Part shown: positions 43,580-51,855 of the stretch, piece after piece
How the letters are laid out: every line of letters begins with the position of its first letter
How positions within the stretch are numbered: position 1 is the stretch's first letter
Assembly (NCBI RefSeq): GCF_031010175.1
Contig: NZ_JAUAMB010000033.1
Location: 1 to 58,621 of the forward strand
Source of the DNA: Halomonas sp. SpR1
GTDB lineage: Bacteria; Pseudomonadota; Gammaproteobacteria; Pseudomonadales; Halomonadaceae
DNA: 58,621 nt
Direction: 5' to 3'
Translations under genes and position numbers: made by a program
Notes under the pieces: model-generated
Database searches by the model: none
Told to the model about the DNA's origin: nothing
Seen by the model: the letters and a program-made list of their open reading frames with translations, nothing else

Positions 43580-43607
43580 CCCCTATGCTTACGATACGTT
43601 ATAGGGG
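43580..43607 (+). promoter_or_regulatory. Inverted repeat CCCCTAT/ATAGGGG ahead of the GntR gene
   Basis: CCCCTAT (43580-43586) and ATAGGGG (43601-43607) can form a 7-bp stem with a 14-base loop between the SDR gene and the regulator gene. No T-run follows, so it is not a canonical terminator. It may be a protein site or lower expression of the regulator. Confidence 0.4.
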
Positions 43608-43625
43608 TGGCGCTTGGATGATGTT

Positions 43626-44345
43626 ATGAGTCAGATCGATCCGAATCTTTTGGATAGGCTTAAGGAGTTTGTGTCGGTCTCCGAACTGACTAAGGATGGC
43701 CGGTTAAAGCTGCCGGCAGAAAGAGCGTTGTGTGAGCATTTTGATATGCATCGTTCGTCGGTTAGGAACGTCCTTTCTTTATTGCAAAGTCTTGGCTTCA
43801 TCGAACGCAAGCAGGGTAGTGGTACCTTTCTTAAAATGCCCGAACCTGTTTTTATCCAGCTCTATTTTGAGCTGGCGCTTAAGCTCAACTACGTCTCCGT
43901 CGATCATCTTGAGACGGCGAGAGAGATGTTTGAAAAGGAGATCGTGCAGGCGGCAGCGGTTAATCATCAGGCTCATGAGCTCAAAAGGCTAGAGTTACTC
44001 TGCGAAAAAATCGTAACGTCATCCGATGTTCTTGAAGGCATTCAGGCGGATTATGAATTCCATGAATTGTTGGCCATTATGGCCAAAAACCCTGCAGTAC
44101 TGATTATTTTCCAAGGGTTATCATCGGTACTGAAAAAAGTGCTTCACCAGCGCAGGATTTTGGCACGGCAATCTAAAGAAGCACAAAAGAAAACTAACGA
44201 GACGCATATAGCAATTGTCGCTGCCGTTAAAACCCGTGACCGGGAGCTTGCGCGTCAGGCAATGCACGATCACTTTGAGACGTGGAATCAGCAGACGATG
44301 CGTAGCTTCCCGAAAGCAGAGAGTTTAGGCATGTTTGCCGAGTAG
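43626..44345 (+). CDS. GntR family transcriptional regulator (FadR subfamily, FCD domain)
   Basis: This 239-residue protein has a GntR winged helix in the first ~75 residues (LKLPAERALCEHFDMHRSSV, RNVLSLLQSLGFIERKQGSG) and an all-helical FCD-type effector domain with DHLETAREMFEKEIVQAAA, ADYEFHELLAIMAKNPAVLI and HIAIVAAVKTRDRELARQAM, where Asp/His residues normally bind a metal and an organic acid. It ends the split-transketolase operon and is the likely ligand-controlled repressor acting on the TGGTCAACCA sites. The start at 43626 is preferred; a TTG four codons earlier is possible. Confidence 0.85.
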   Translation: MSQIDPNLLDRLKEFVSVSELTKDGRLKLPAERALCEHFDMHRSSVRNVLSLLQSLGFIERKQGSGTFLKMPEPVFIQLYFELALKLNYVSVDHLETAREMFEKEIVQAAAVNHQAHELKRLELLCEKIVTSSDVLEGIQADYEFHELLAIMAKNPAVLIIFQGLSSVLKKVLHQRRILARQSKEAQKKTNETHIAIVAAVKTRDRELARQAMHDHFETWNQQTMRSFPKAESLGMFAE

Positions 44346-44459
44346 ATGCTGCTGTATGGCAAAGAATCCTAGGCCGCAAAACCTCTTGATTGACTAGGGT
44401 AGCGAGCAGATATTTAGACTGACCGCTACCTAAGCGCATCCAGAGGAGGGGGCAGTGAC

Positions 44460-44936
44460 CTACCTTAGCCCTTGAATCCTTTTATGGTTTTCCAGGGTCA
44501 TGACCAGGGCTTCGGCGGCTTCCTTGCCTTTGGCGCGGAAATGGTCATGGAAAAACGCATGGTGCGTGCTGTGTTCATGAAAATGATGAGGCGTCAGCAC
44601 AACCGAAAGAATGGGGATTTCAGTGTCCAGTTGCGCCTGCATCATGCCTTCAATGACCGCTTGGGCAACGAATTCGTGCCGATAGATGCCGCCATCAATG
44701 ACGAAGCCTGCTCCCACAATGGCGCTGTAACGGCCCGTTTTGGCGAGTAGTTTAGCCTGAAGCGGGATTTCGTAAGCCCCTGCGACTTGGAATATCTCTA
44801 CTTGATCAGCAGAAAAGCCATGCTCGCTGGTAAGTTGAGCAATAAATGCTTCTCTGGCTTGGGTGACAATATCGTGATGCCAAGATGCTTCGATAAAGGC
44901 AACGCGCACTGATGAAGAGTGTTGGGTCTGATTCAT
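44460..44936 (-). CDS. ribH: 6,7-dimethyl-8-ribityllumazine synthase (type II, RibH2-like)
   Basis: This 158-residue enzyme makes the lumazine precursor of riboflavin from the 5-amino-ribitylamino-uracil and a C4 phosphate. It has VAFIEASWHHDIV at the first strand, FQVAGAYEIPLQAKLLA, the GAGFVIDGGIYRHEFVA active-site region, and LSVVLTPHHFHEH with the catalytic histidines. It resembles the decameric type II enzymes (RibH2) more than the usual icosahedral RibH. The ATG at 44936 follows AGGA with five-base spacing. It lies alone behind an FMN riboswitch, so free FMN should reduce its expression. Confidence 0.88.
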   Translation of the reverse strand: MNQTQHSSSVRVAFIEASWHHDIVTQAREAFIAQLTSEHGFSADQVEIFQVAGAYEIPLQAKLLAKTGRYSAIVGAGFVIDGGIYRHEFVAQAVIEGMMQAQLDTEIPILSVVLTPHHFHEHSTHHAFFHDHFRAKGKEAAEALVMTLENHKRIQGLR

Positions 44937-44993
44937 GGTCATCCTATGGGGATTGTTTACCAGAACCAGGGCATGAGGCATCCAATAGCACAG

Positions 44994-45022
44994 TACCCGT
45001 ATGCGTTAGAACACTACGGGTA
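44994..45022 (-). promoter_or_regulatory. Hairpin in the ribH leader, possible riboswitch expression platform
   Basis: TACCCGTA (44994-45001) and TACGGGTA (45015-45022) form a perfect 8-bp stem with a 13-base loop between the FMN aptamer and the ribH start. No T-run follows on the transcribed strand, so control could be at translation and not at termination. This is inference. Confidence 0.4.
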
Positions 45023-45035
45023 ATATCACTAGGAA

Positions 45036-45203
45036 ACCTTCTCTTTTATCCGGACTATTACCGTCGGCTTCGGAATCTCACCGAATCTGCTGTCCTCAAC
45101 CGTTAGGTTACACCCTTTGGCTGAGCGCTCGTGGGCTTGTCCGTATCCATAAAGATATGGCATCACCACCGGTGGGGACTTGCACCCCGCCCTGAGAAAG
45201 TTC
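45036..45203 (-). ncRNA. FMN riboswitch (RFN element)
   Basis: Read on the minus strand, the leader contains the conserved RFN blocks in order: CTTTCTCAGGGCGGGGTG, AGTCCCCACCGGTGGTGAT, AGCCCACGAGCG, GACAGCAGATTCGGTGAGA and TCCGAAGCCGACGGTAATAG, closing with GTCCGGATAAAAGAGAAGG. These form the six-arm FMN aptamer. It stands about 100 bases before ribH and should shut off that gene when FMN is plentiful. Confidence 0.95.
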
Positions 45204-45434
45204 GCCATTAATGGCGGTGGCTATTATACGCTGGCTGATGGACTGACGGATACCGTTAGCGTAACAGGAAAAGCTAAGTTTCAGGATAACGGCTGAAAGC
45301 CGATCCCAACAATAGAAGCGACCCGCTTCAGCCACCATTAAGCCCAAGGCGTTGGTTCAGTGGTAGACTACGATGCTCTTAGCAGGTTAATTATTATCTC
45401 AATGGGGCTGAGTGGTGAGATATAGGGAGTCGGT

Positions 45435-46478
45435 GTGAAGGGCATCATATTGAGTGCAGGGAGCGCTAAAGCGCTGACAGTGTCGCTAATCGTTGGCGCC
45501 GTGGGCGGTACACTGTTTCAGCTGACTGGACTACCTCTCGCTTGGATGCTGGGCCCCTTAATAGCTAACCTGCTAGTCTCTTCACAAGGCGTTAAGGTCT
45601 CGGTACCCGAGCCGCTTCGCAATACCTTCTTAGCGGTCATGGGCCTGGTGCTGGGTAGCCAAGTGACGCCGCAGTTGGCGCACCGGGTACTGGATTGGCC
45701 GATATCGGCGGCGCTGTTGCTACTAGGAGTGGCCGCTTCCACCACCGTAGCTGCTGCCTGGTATCGGCGCTGCGGGTTTGACCCGGTTAGCGCCTGGTTC
45801 GGCGCCTCGCCTGGCGCGATGACGGCGATGATCCTGCTGGGAGAAAAGTGTGGCGGCGACCCGCAGCGCATTGCGGTGGCGCAGTCGCTACGCATCATTT
45901 TAGTGATTCTTTTTTTACCGCCGCTATTCTGGGCCTATGAGGGGGGTGGCGAAGGCATTGGCCCTGTGCACAGTGGCTTGGAGCATGGCTGGATGCTGCT
46001 GTTGATCCCGCTGCTATTGCCGCTCGGTCGCTGGCTGCGTATTCCCAGCCCCGCCCTGCTGGCACCGCTGCTAGTCGCTGCTCTATTATCCGGTGTTGAT
46101 ATTGCCAGTCTCGCTCTGCCGGAGTGGGGCATGAATTTGATGTTATGGGTGCTGGGCAGTGCTATCGGTTCGCGCTTTCAGGGCATGACGCGACAGCTTT
46201 TTGGGCGCTATTTATGGCAGTCGGGCGTGGCGACACTATTAGCGTTGCTGGTACTGGCGCTATTTGCTGAGCTGATTCACCAACTGCTAGGGGTAGGGCG
46301 CGATGTAGCACTGCTGGCGCTGGCACCGGGCGGCATTGGCGAGATGGCAATTTTGGCTGTGGCGTTAAACATCGACCCGGTATTTGTCGCTTTTCATCAC
46401 CTACTGCGTATGGTGACTCTGATGATTATTGCACCGTTCTGGGCGCGTTGGCTGCTGCGTCACTCGCATTCTTCATGA
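45435..46478 (+). CDS. AbrB family (duplicated AbrB-type) membrane protein
   Basis: This 347-residue hydrophobic protein fits the AbrB/DUF-type membrane family with an internal duplication. The halves share patterns: LPLAWMLGPLIANLLVSSQ with MGLVLGSQVTPQLAHRVL in the first and IPSPALLAPLLVAALLSGVD with WVLGSAIGSRFQGMTRQLF in the second. Also seen are FGASPGAMTAMILLGEKCGGDP and LALAPGGIGEMAILAVALN, matching repeat motifs with PG-containing turns. Members are annotated as ammonia monooxygenase-like or AbrB regulator proteins, but the helices point to a transporter. Translation starts at GTG with AGGGAG upstream. The function is unknown. Confidence 0.8.
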   Translation: MKGIILSAGSAKALTVSLIVGAVGGTLFQLTGLPLAWMLGPLIANLLVSSQGVKVSVPEPLRNTFLAVMGLVLGSQVTPQLAHRVLDWPISAALLLLGVAASTTVAAAWYRRCGFDPVSAWFGASPGAMTAMILLGEKCGGDPQRIAVAQSLRIILVILFLPPLFWAYEGGGEGIGPVHSGLEHGWMLLLIPLLLPLGRWLRIPSPALLAPLLVAALLSGVDIASLALPEWGMNLMLWVLGSAIGSRFQGMTRQLFGRYLWQSGVATLLALLVLALFAELIHQLLGVGRDVALLALAPGGIGEMAILAVALNIDPVFVAFHHLLRMVTLMIIAPFWARWLLRHSHSS

Positions 46479-46564
46479 CATTTTAGCGACATCTACACTC
46501 TCCACACTCACGTATAACAAAGCAAAGACCGTCAATACCAACGCCAGTAACGTAAGGAACTCTC

Positions 46565-48460
46565 ATGCTATCGCGTGTTTTACAGCCGTTATTTCGTTAC
46601 TTCGAAACGCGGGTTAACCCCTACCCGGAAGGCGATGTTAAAACGCCGCCCAAGGGCTTGATGCCGTTTATCGTCCACTTTTCCCGACCAATGCTGCCGC
46701 TGTTGCTGCTTATGACGCTGTTCACAGCGCTGGTGTCGGCGGCTGAGGTGGTGTTTTTTAGCTACATGGGCCAGCTGGTCGATTGGCTAGGCAACGTTGA
46801 GCGGGCAAGTTTTTGGGCTGAAAACGGCCTATGGCTAGCAGGTCTTGGGCTACTCCTGCTAATCGGCTTGCCGCTCTTGGTGCTGTTGCAGTCCCTGGTC
46901 ACCCACCAAAGCATTTTCGGTAACTACCCGATGATTGGCCGCTGGCTATCCCACCGTCATATGCTTAGCCAGAGCCTGGCATTCTATCAGGACGAATTTG
47001 CCGGGCGGGTGTCGCAAAAGGTGATGCAAACAGCGCTGGCGATCCGCGAGACCGTTACCAAGGTGATGGATCTGCTGGTTTACGCCATCGTCTACTTCAC
47101 CGGCGCGGCCTACCTGCTGGGCCGGGCGGATCTGTTGCTGCTGATCCCGCTAGGGCTGTGGTTAGTGGGTTATCTGGCGATTATGCGCTACTTCGTACCG
47201 CGCCTGCGCGATGTCTCCATGGCCCAGGCGGATGCCCGCGCCCAGATGACCGGCCGGGTGGTGGACAGCTATAGCAATATCCAAACCATCAAGCTGTTTG
47301 CCGATACCGAGCGGGAACAGCGCTACGCTAAAGACGCTATGGAAGGCTTTATGGTCACCGTTCACCGCCAGATGCGCTTGGTGACGATCATGAGTGTGGG
47401 GTTAACGCTGCTGAACACGGCGCTATTGGTGGGTACTGCAGCCATGGCGATCAGCGCCTGGTACACCGAAGCGATCTCCTTGGGCGTGCTGGCGATCGCC
47501 ATCGCGCTGGTAATGCGTATTCGCTTTATGTCTGACTGGATCTTATGGGAAGTCGCCGGGCTGTTTGAGAATATCGGCACCGTCCAGGATGGCATGAATA
47601 CCATCGCCCAGAAGCCAACCATCAACGATGCCCCCAATGCTAAAGCGCTTCAGGTACCCAAGGGCGAAATTGTGTTTGACGCGCTGCGCTTTCAATACGA
47701 ACAGGCGAAAGGCGAGAGTAAAAACGTTTTTGATGGGCTAAGTCTGACCATTAAGCCCGGCGAAAAGATCGGTTTGATCGGCCGTTCAGGCGCGGGTAAA
47801 TCCACCCTCGCCAATCTGCTGCTGCGTTTTTATGACTTGCAGGGCGGGCGGATTTTGATTGATGGGCAGAATATTGCCGAAGTGACTCAAACGTCCTTGC
47901 GCCATCAAATAGGGATGGTCACCCAGGACACTTCGCTGCTGCACCGCTCGCTACGCGACAATATCCGTTACGGTAGCCCCCACGCCAGTGACGAGGACGT
48001 TTGGAACGCAGTGTGCCGCGCCCATGCGGATACCTTTATCAATGATTTGGTCGACCCGAAGGGGCGTCGTGGGTTGGATGCTCATGTAGGCGAGCGTGGC
48101 GTTAAGCTGTCAGGCGGCCAGCGCCAGCGGATCGCCATTGCTCGTGTGCTGCTCAAAAATGCGCCGATTCTGGTTTTGGATGAGGCGACCTCGGCGCTTG
48201 ACTCTGAGGTCGAAGCGGCTATTCAAGAGCAGCTGGATACACTGATGGAAGGCAAAACGGTCATCGCCATTGCCCATCGTCTTTCGACCATTGCTATGCT
48301 CGACCGGCTGATAGTAGTGGATGAGGGGCGCATGGTGGAAAGCGGCACGCATCAGGAGCTGCTTGCACATAACGGCATTTATGCCAGCCTATGGCAGCGA
48401 CAGTCGGGAGGATTTTTAGGTCACGACCTTGATCTCGAAGATAACGCCCTCATCTCATAA
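46565..48460 (+). CDS. ABC transporter half-exporter (fused membrane and ATPase domains)
   Basis: This 631-residue protein joins an N-terminal six-helix ABC exporter domain (residues ~30-340) and a C-terminal nucleotide-binding domain. The latter has GRSGAGKST (Walker A), the Q-loop in IGMVTQDTSLLHRSLRDNI, KLSGGQRQRIAIARVLL (signature), LVLDEATSALD (Walker B) and the H-loop AIAHRLST. It should act as a homodimer exporting lipid, peptide or drug in the MsbA/multidrug manner. The substrate cannot be deduced. The first 30 residues are cytoplasmic and include NPYPEGDVKTPPKGL. Confidence 0.92.
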   Translation: MLSRVLQPLFRYFETRVNPYPEGDVKTPPKGLMPFIVHFSRPMLPLLLLMTLFTALVSAAEVVFFSYMGQLVDWLGNVERASFWAENGLWLAGLGLLLLIGLPLLVLLQSLVTHQSIFGNYPMIGRWLSHRHMLSQSLAFYQDEFAGRVSQKVMQTALAIRETVTKVMDLLVYAIVYFTGAAYLLGRADLLLLIPLGLWLVGYLAIMRYFVPRLRDVSMAQADARAQMTGRVVDSYSNIQTIKLFADTEREQRYAKDAMEGFMVTVHRQMRLVTIMSVGLTLLNTALLVGTAAMAISAWYTEAISLGVLAIAIALVMRIRFMSDWILWEVAGLFENIGTVQDGMNTIAQKPTINDAPNAKALQVPKGEIVFDALRFQYEQAKGESKNVFDGLSLTIKPGEKIGLIGRSGAGKSTLANLLLRFYDLQGGRILIDGQNIAEVTQTSLRHQIGMVTQDTSLLHRSLRDNIRYGSPHASDEDVWNAVCRAHADTFINDLVDPKGRRGLDAHVGERGVKLSGGQRQRIAIARVLLKNAPILVLDEATSALDSEVEAAIQEQLDTLMEGKTVIAIAHRLSTIAMLDRLIVVDEGRMVESGTHQELLAHNGIYASLWQRQSGGFLGHDLDLEDNALIS

Positions 48461-48504
48461 TAGACCAGTCGTTTTTAACGACACACGTTTAATAGGAGGT
48501 AGTG

Positions 48505-49512
48505 ATGCAAGCCATTCAGCTGCGAGAGCCCGGCGGTTTAGACAAGCTAGAGGTCGTAGAGCTAGCGGCCCCAGGCGAGCCCGGCCCTGGCGAAATTAAA
48601 GTACGCCTGCATGCCAGTTCTTTGAATTTCCACGACTACGCCGTGGTTGCCGGAATGATTCCGACAGAGCAAAACCGCATTCCCATGTCTGACGGCGCGG
48701 GGGTGGTTGAAGCGGTCGGGGAAGGTGTTAGCGAGTTCGCCGTTGGCGACCATGTGGTCTCAACCTTCTTCCCGCACTGGCTGGAAGGCCCGGCCCGCGT
48801 GGGCGATTTTCGCACTACGCCGGGCGACGGCGTGGATGGCTACGCTCGTGAGCAGGTTGTGCGCCCAGTCGAGTGGTTTACTCATCAGCCTAAGGGTTAT
48901 AGCCACGCAGAGTCCGCTACGTTAACCACCGCTGGTTTAACCGCTTGGCGCGCACTCGTCGTCGATGGCGGTATCAAAGCAGGGGATAGCGTGCTGGTGT
49001 TGGGCACCGGTGGGGTATCGATTTTTGCCCTGCAGTTTGCCCGCCTGATGGGCGCGCGGGTAATCGCTACCTCATCGTCGAATGAAAAACTGGCGCGGCT
49101 GCGCGAGATGGGCGCTGAGCACACCATCAACTACAAAGAGACGCCTGATTGGGGTAAGCGGGTAAAAGAGCTGACCAACGGCGAAGGCGTTGATCATATC
49201 GTCGAAGTGGGTGGCCCTGGTACGTTGCCACAATCCTTTGATGCAATAAAAATCGGTGGCCATATCGCCTTGATTGGTATCCTCACGGGCCGCGAAGGCG
49301 AATTGCCGACGGCCAAGCTAATGGCCAAACAGGCGAACTTGAAGGGCTTGATTGTGGGTAGTCGTCGCCAGCAGATCGAGATGATCCGCGCGCTGGAAAC
49401 CTTCGACATGCATCCGATTATTGATCGCGAATTCCCGCTCGCAGAAATTGCTGACGCTTTCCGCCATCAGGAATCCGGCCAGCACTTCGGCAAGATCTGC
49501 CTGACCATGTAG
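48505..49512 (+). CDS. Medium-chain NAD(P)-dependent alcohol dehydrogenase/quinone oxidoreductase family
   Basis: This 335-residue MDR protein has a GroES-like N-domain (LHASSLNFHDYAVVAGM, DGAGVVEAVGEGV) and a Rossmann domain with VLVLGTGGVSIFALQFARLMGARV followed by TSSSNEKL, a serine/asparagine pattern that suggests NADPH. The zinc-ligand cysteines of classical alcohol dehydrogenases are missing at the usual first site (SLNFHDYA), so it is closer to zinc-free quinone-oxidoreductase-like members. It ends with EFPLAEIADAFRHQESGQHF. The ATG follows a strong AGGAGG. A good terminator closes the gene. Confidence 0.87.
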   Translation: MQAIQLREPGGLDKLEVVELAAPGEPGPGEIKVRLHASSLNFHDYAVVAGMIPTEQNRIPMSDGAGVVEAVGEGVSEFAVGDHVVSTFFPHWLEGPARVGDFRTTPGDGVDGYAREQVVRPVEWFTHQPKGYSHAESATLTTAGLTAWRALVVDGGIKAGDSVLVLGTGGVSIFALQFARLMGARVIATSSSNEKLARLREMGAEHTINYKETPDWGKRVKELTNGEGVDHIVEVGGPGTLPQSFDAIKIGGHIALIGILTGREGELPTAKLMAKQANLKGLIVGSRRQQIEMIRALETFDMHPIIDREFPLAEIADAFRHQESGQHFGKICLTM

Positions 49513-49544
49513 TAAGCTATTCATGCAGTAAGTAGCCTGACGCT

Positions 49545-49577
49545 AAGCGGCCATTCGCGTAGAATGGCCGCTTTTCC
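49545..49577 (+). terminator. Rho-independent terminator
   Basis: AAGCGGCCATT (49545-49555) and AATGGCCGCTT (49563-49573) form a perfect 11-bp stem with a 7-base loop, followed by TTCC. It closes the alcohol dehydrogenase gene. Confidence 0.8.
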
Positions 49578-49607
49578 GTCTAGCCATTAATTAACGCAAG
49601 GTACCCT

Positions 49608-50159
49608 ATGCAGCGTTTAGCCCACTTAGTGCATGAATCATTAGCCCAGCCGCTGGAAGTCGAGCAGATGAGGGTCTTAAAGCGTGAGGCGGCCAGAGCT
49701 ATCGTCACCCGTGACGATAAAATCTTGCTGCTCTACACCGAGCGCTACGATGATTTTAGCTTTCCTGGTGGCGGTATTGATCCGGGCGAAAGTCCTGAGG
49801 CGGGGCTGCATCGTGAACTGCATGAAGAGACGGGCGCTAATCAAATCGAAATTGTTTCCCACTTCGGCTATGTGACCGAATATGCGCCCACCTTCAAAAA
49901 AGACTGGGATGTGATGTATCAAACGTCCCATTGGTTTCGTTGCCAGATCGGCCAGACACTAGGTGATACGCGCTTTGAGGATTACGAAGTCGCCAACGGC
50001 ATGTCTGCCGGTTGGGTCAGTCTTGAAGAGGCGCTGGCGCACAACCGTGGCGTGATTCGCCGTCGCCCTAGCAAAATGGGAATCTCTATTCATCGGGAAA
50101 CCCTGGTGCTTGAGCATGTGGCGAAGGCACTGCTGAAAAGCCCGCAAGTGCCTGCGTAG
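49608..50159 (+). CDS. Nudix hydrolase
   Basis: This 183-residue protein has a full Nudix box: GGGIDPGESPEAGLHRELHE and the following ETGA, matching GX5EX7REUXEEXGU. An N-terminal strand pair (AARAIVTRDDKILLLYTERY) and the C-terminal GWVSLEEALAHN complete the fold. Such enzymes cleave nucleoside diphosphate derivatives with Mg; the particular substrate is unknown. About 35 residues precede the domain. It stands alone between two terminator-like regions. Confidence 0.9.
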   Translation: MQRLAHLVHESLAQPLEVEQMRVLKREAARAIVTRDDKILLLYTERYDDFSFPGGGIDPGESPEAGLHRELHEETGANQIEIVSHFGYVTEYAPTFKKDWDVMYQTSHWFRCQIGQTLGDTRFEDYEVANGMSAGWVSLEEALAHNRGVIRRRPSKMGISIHRETLVLEHVAKALLKSPQVPA

Positions 50160-50211
50160 GTGAGAAGTCAGTTGAAGTACAGAAAAAGGGTTGGAAGGTC
50201 AGTCGTGTCGA

Positions 50212-50478
50212 CTAATCTGGCAAGCGGCTGTAGACCACGCCTTTCACTTCAAGCTCCAGTATCTCATCGTAGGGCACCATGACGCCTTCAACGTCACCCG
50301 GTGTGCGATGGCTGTTCTTAATCTCGGTTTCAGGTATCACCTTCACGCCCATCAGCCCAACGTGCTGGATTCTGGCGCTAAAGCGATTGCCTTCATGCTC
50401 AATCAGCAGCCGTTCACCGGCAATACACTTCTCAAGCTTGGCGTGTAGCTCTGCTTCGCTAACGTGGACAACACTCAT
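50212..50478 (-). CDS. Small hypothetical protein (88 aa)
   Basis: I do not recognise this protein. It is 88 residues, soluble and mildly acidic, beginning VVHVSEAELHAKLEKCIAG and continuing ERLLIEHEGNRFSARIQHVG. The middle looks like a small beta-rich domain (GVKVIPETEI, EGVMVPYDEILELEVKGVVY), reminiscent of small RNA-binding or scaffold modules, but no family can be named. A purine-rich ribosome-binding site (AAAGGAG) lies just before its ATG, and it faces the Nudix gene convergently. Confidence 0.7.
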   Translation of the reverse strand: MSVVHVSEAELHAKLEKCIAGERLLIEHEGNRFSARIQHVGLMGVKVIPETEIKNSHRTPGDVEGVMVPYDEILELEVKGVVYSRLPD

Positions 50479-50650
50479 CGCTTTCTCCTTTTAGCTTCTG
50501 CTATTGCTTTCGCAATAAAAAATAGTCCGTTAAGTGCGCTAACTACTGTCTGTAAAGACTTTATCTTAGACCATAAGTTCGTCTTTGAGGTTAGCAGCTG
50601 GGTGCGCCGTGCTAAAGTGAGTGCTTAACGTTAGCCATAGGGACAGAGTC

Positions 50651-51814
50651 ATGGGGGAGCAACCATCATCGGCCGATACGCCATTATGGGCGGTCGTTGA
50701 GCTTGAGCAATTTACTACCCCTGAGCAGACTCAGGCGAGCCAGTGGCGACGCTCGTTGCGTTCGGCTTCGACGTGGCTGATGGGCAAAAACAGCGCTGAA
50801 CAACAGGTAAAGGAAGAAAATGAACTGCGTGCGCTTCCCGAGGTTAAACTCGCGCATTTAGTGCCGCCCATCGATTGGGCGCCCGCAGCAAAGGCTTTGG
50901 CGCAGCAGCTAAACGACCAGAAAGCGCCGGTTGCGTTTTTTATTACCCCGCCGCACAGCGGCCATGTCGCTGTGGTTAGCCAGTGGGCGGAAGCGCACCG
51001 CTTTGCCTGTCTGCCATCACCCACGCTTAGCGAACTCGCCGAAGGGGACACCCAGTGGATCGAGCGATGTGCAAGTCAACGAGAATGGGCCGTTCCCGCA
51101 TTAGAGCGTTACTTTTTACGCCACACCCAGGGTATTCAGGGTGTTCGTGAGTTTCTTGAACGCGCGTTAAGTGGTCGCTTGGGGCAGGGTGTGATTGGCT
51201 GCGACAGCTGGGCGTATGCCTACCTACAAGAGGTGATCGGTATCGATGGGGCGCCGGTGTTTACCCTTCAATCGATGGAGGGCGAGCAGCTGTCCCGCTA
51301 TTTTGCAGACATTGCGACCCACACAGGAGCGCCTCCGCAAGTCTACAGCACACGAACCGGCAATCAGGTGCTCGCGAAAACGGAAGGCAGTGCAGCAAAT
51401 AAGAAAGCCCCACCTAAAGGCGAAAATAAAGAACTTCAGCGTTTAGCCGCTCACTGCCGTGGTCATATAGGCATTGCTTGGCACTACTGGCGGGAGCGTC
51501 TACGCGAACCATTGTCAGACGATGAGAAGGCATTATGGCTGGCAGATGCTCTCGCCGAGGCGGAGCTCCCCCCCGACACGGGGGATGTCGCCACGCTGGT
51601 ACTGCATGCACTTTTGATTCATGGCGGGCTGGATGACCACTCACTCGGGCAGTTGTTGCCTTTCTCCCACCATGAAGCGCTTAATGCACGGTTAGCTTTG
51701 CAGCGCAAAGGGATTGTTACAAGCTGCGAAGGGCGTTGGCAGATAGCACCGTTAAGCTACGCGAGCGTTCGCCAGTTATTGGAGTCGCGTAATTATTTGG
51801 TCGATCCCCTCTAA
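50651..51814 (+). CDS. Hypothetical protein with C-terminal winged-helix-like region
   Basis: This 387-residue protein is not one I recognise. The N-terminal ~60 residues are polar; the middle has ATPase-like alternating strands without a P-loop (PVAFFITPPHSGHVAVVSQW, FACLPSPTLSEL, LGQGVIGCDSWAYAYLQEVI). The last ~90 residues (VATLVLHALLIHGGLDDHSL, ALNARLALQRKGIVTSCEGR) resemble a winged helix. No membrane segment is seen. The start at 50651 has AGGGACAGAG before it. The MscS-type channel gene follows after 41 bp on the same strand, so the two may be functionally linked. Confidence 0.7.
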   Translation: MGEQPSSADTPLWAVVELEQFTTPEQTQASQWRRSLRSASTWLMGKNSAEQQVKEENELRALPEVKLAHLVPPIDWAPAAKALAQQLNDQKAPVAFFITPPHSGHVAVVSQWAEAHRFACLPSPTLSELAEGDTQWIERCASQREWAVPALERYFLRHTQGIQGVREFLERALSGRLGQGVIGCDSWAYAYLQEVIGIDGAPVFTLQSMEGEQLSRYFADIATHTGAPPQVYSTRTGNQVLAKTEGSAANKKAPPKGENKELQRLAAHCRGHIGIAWHYWRERLREPLSDDEKALWLADALAEAELPPDTGDVATLVLHALLIHGGLDDHSLGQLLPFSHHEALNARLALQRKGIVTSCEGRWQIAPLSYASVRQLLESRNYLVDPL

Positions 51815-51855
51815 GACTCCCTGCTAAAAAAGCGACAGGCCCGCGGAGGGCACCC

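Noticed and set aside
36272..44345. D-apiose catabolic operon
   Set aside because: The split transketolase recalls AptAB, but the expected apulose kinase is missing, and the TRAP carrier and LtnD-like enzyme point to an acid substrate.
36272..44345. Standard L-threonate/D-erythronate pathway
   Set aside because: LtnD- and OtnI-like enzymes are present but the OtnK kinase and OtnC aldolase of that pathway are not.
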